Source: Burkholderia arboris (GTDB lineage Bacteria > Pseudomonadota > Gammaproteobacteria > Burkholderiales > Burkholderiaceae). From it: DNA of 64,000 nt. Both the position numbers and the translations under genes were made by a program. Within the stretch, counting starts at the first letter, position 1, and every line of letters begins with the position of its first letter. Shown piece by piece: positions 63,625 through 64,000 of the stretch. The stretch covers positions 1 to 64,000 of the forward strand of contig NZ_CABVPX010000012.1 in NCBI RefSeq assembly GCF_902499125.1, read 5' to 3'. Below the pieces are notes generated by a model. The model had not been told where the DNA came from, made no database searches, and saw nothing but the letters and a program-made list of their open reading frames with translations.

Positions 63625-64000
63625 TTACTGCACGCCGGCCGTGACCAGACGCTTGTGAATGGCTTCGATGCGACTCAGCTGCGGCGAGCCTTTCGGCGTC
63701 TGCTGCAGTTCGTCGCCGAGGACTTTCGAATAGGCGAGGCCGTTGTCGTTCTTCACCGACGGATCGGCACCATGCGCGAGCAGATAATCGACGACGTCCC
63801 ACTGCCGCAGGCGCGTCGCTTCGTAGAGCGCGGTTTCCTTCATCGAGTCCCGCAGATTGACGTTGGCCTTGTGTTCGACCAGCGCGCGCATTTGCGGCAA
63901 CAGCGTGTCCTTGCAGGTTGCGAAGAGCAGCGGCGTATCGCCGTCGTACCTGAGATCCGGGTTCATGCCGCCGGCCAGCAATGCTTTCAGCAGATTGGGC
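63625..64000 (-). CDS. ankyrin repeat protein (5' end outside window)
   Basis: The frame is open through the right edge, so only the C-terminal 125 residues are visible. Ankyrin units are GMNPDLRYDGDTPLLFATCK, HKANVNLRDSMKETALYEAT and LAHGADPSVKNDNGLAYSKV, followed by a helical end (SRIEAIHKRLVTAGVQ). It lies 98 bases ahead of the Eag chaperone gene on the same strand and is probably part of the same effector operon. Whether a signal peptide is present cannot be seen. Confidence 0.85.
   Translation of the reverse strand, partial: PNLLKALLAGGMNPDLRYDGDTPLLFATCKDTLLPQMRALVEHKANVNLRDSMKETALYEATRLRQWDVVDYLLAHGADPSVKNDNGLAYSKVLGDELQQTPKGSPQLSRIEAIHKRLVTAGVQ

Overview
The window is very GC-rich DNA that reads as a beta-proteobacterial main chromosome. 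Its gene content and order (intracellular PHB depolymerase, orphan RsxB next to nth, htpG-ubiC, parE/parC, DUF1841, the MctP/DUF3311 symporter pair, PAAR effectors) point to the genus Burkholderia, most likely the Burkholderia cepacia complex. That assignment is an inference from protein families and neighbourhoods, not from a database search. Most of the window is densely packed core genome, with short gaps and clear bidirectional hairpin terminators between convergent genes.

Layout. 0-13 kb: the C-terminal part of a large FtsK (cut by the left edge), a secreted lactonase-like beta-propeller, a GH15 glycosidase, phaZ with its own promoter, a TetR regulator, rsxB-nth, an EamA exporter and DUF1841. 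13-18.5 kb: two small periplasmic cytochromes c diverging from a MoxR-VWA pair, a BenE-type transporter and transaldolase. 18.7-24.7 kb: a PhnB-like protein, an unusual three-gene lipoprotein operon with two 24-25 aa micro-lipoproteins, the mctP/DUF3311 symporter, a spermidine-synthase-like protein, a deoxyinosine glycosylase and ubiC. 24.7-33 kb: htpG with a clear heat-shock promoter, a MocR regulator, and a cluster of aminotransferase, RidA and PhzF proteins. 33-46.6 kb: a GGDEF-EAL protein, chrA, a PACE exporter with a divergent LysR regulator, CopD, parC/parE, an ABC-F protein, DUF4399 and rubredoxin.

46.7-49.9 kb is an accessory segment lying exactly between tRNA-Arg(CCT) and initiator tRNA-fMet. 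It carries a type VI secretion PAAR protein, a VRR-NUC nuclease effector broken by a one-base frameshift, and an intact DUF3396/TsiV-type immunity protein. 50-59.3 kb holds small envelope proteins, an SDR/TetR pair, ecotin, an MFS exporter, otsA with an overlapping AAA ATPase, and two overlapping paralogous lipoproteins.

59.4 kb to the right edge is a second type VI effector locus on the minus strand. In transcription order it contains an ankyrin protein (cut by the window edge), an extended Eag (DUF1795/DcrB) chaperone, a prePAAR-TM-PAAR effector with a C-terminal His/Cys domain resembling a circularly permuted papain fold, a putative immunity protein, a TPR protein, an unknown protein, and a decayed second copy of the TPR gene's 3' end. 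No core type VI structural genes are present in the window, so both are orphan effector islands that would use an apparatus encoded elsewhere.
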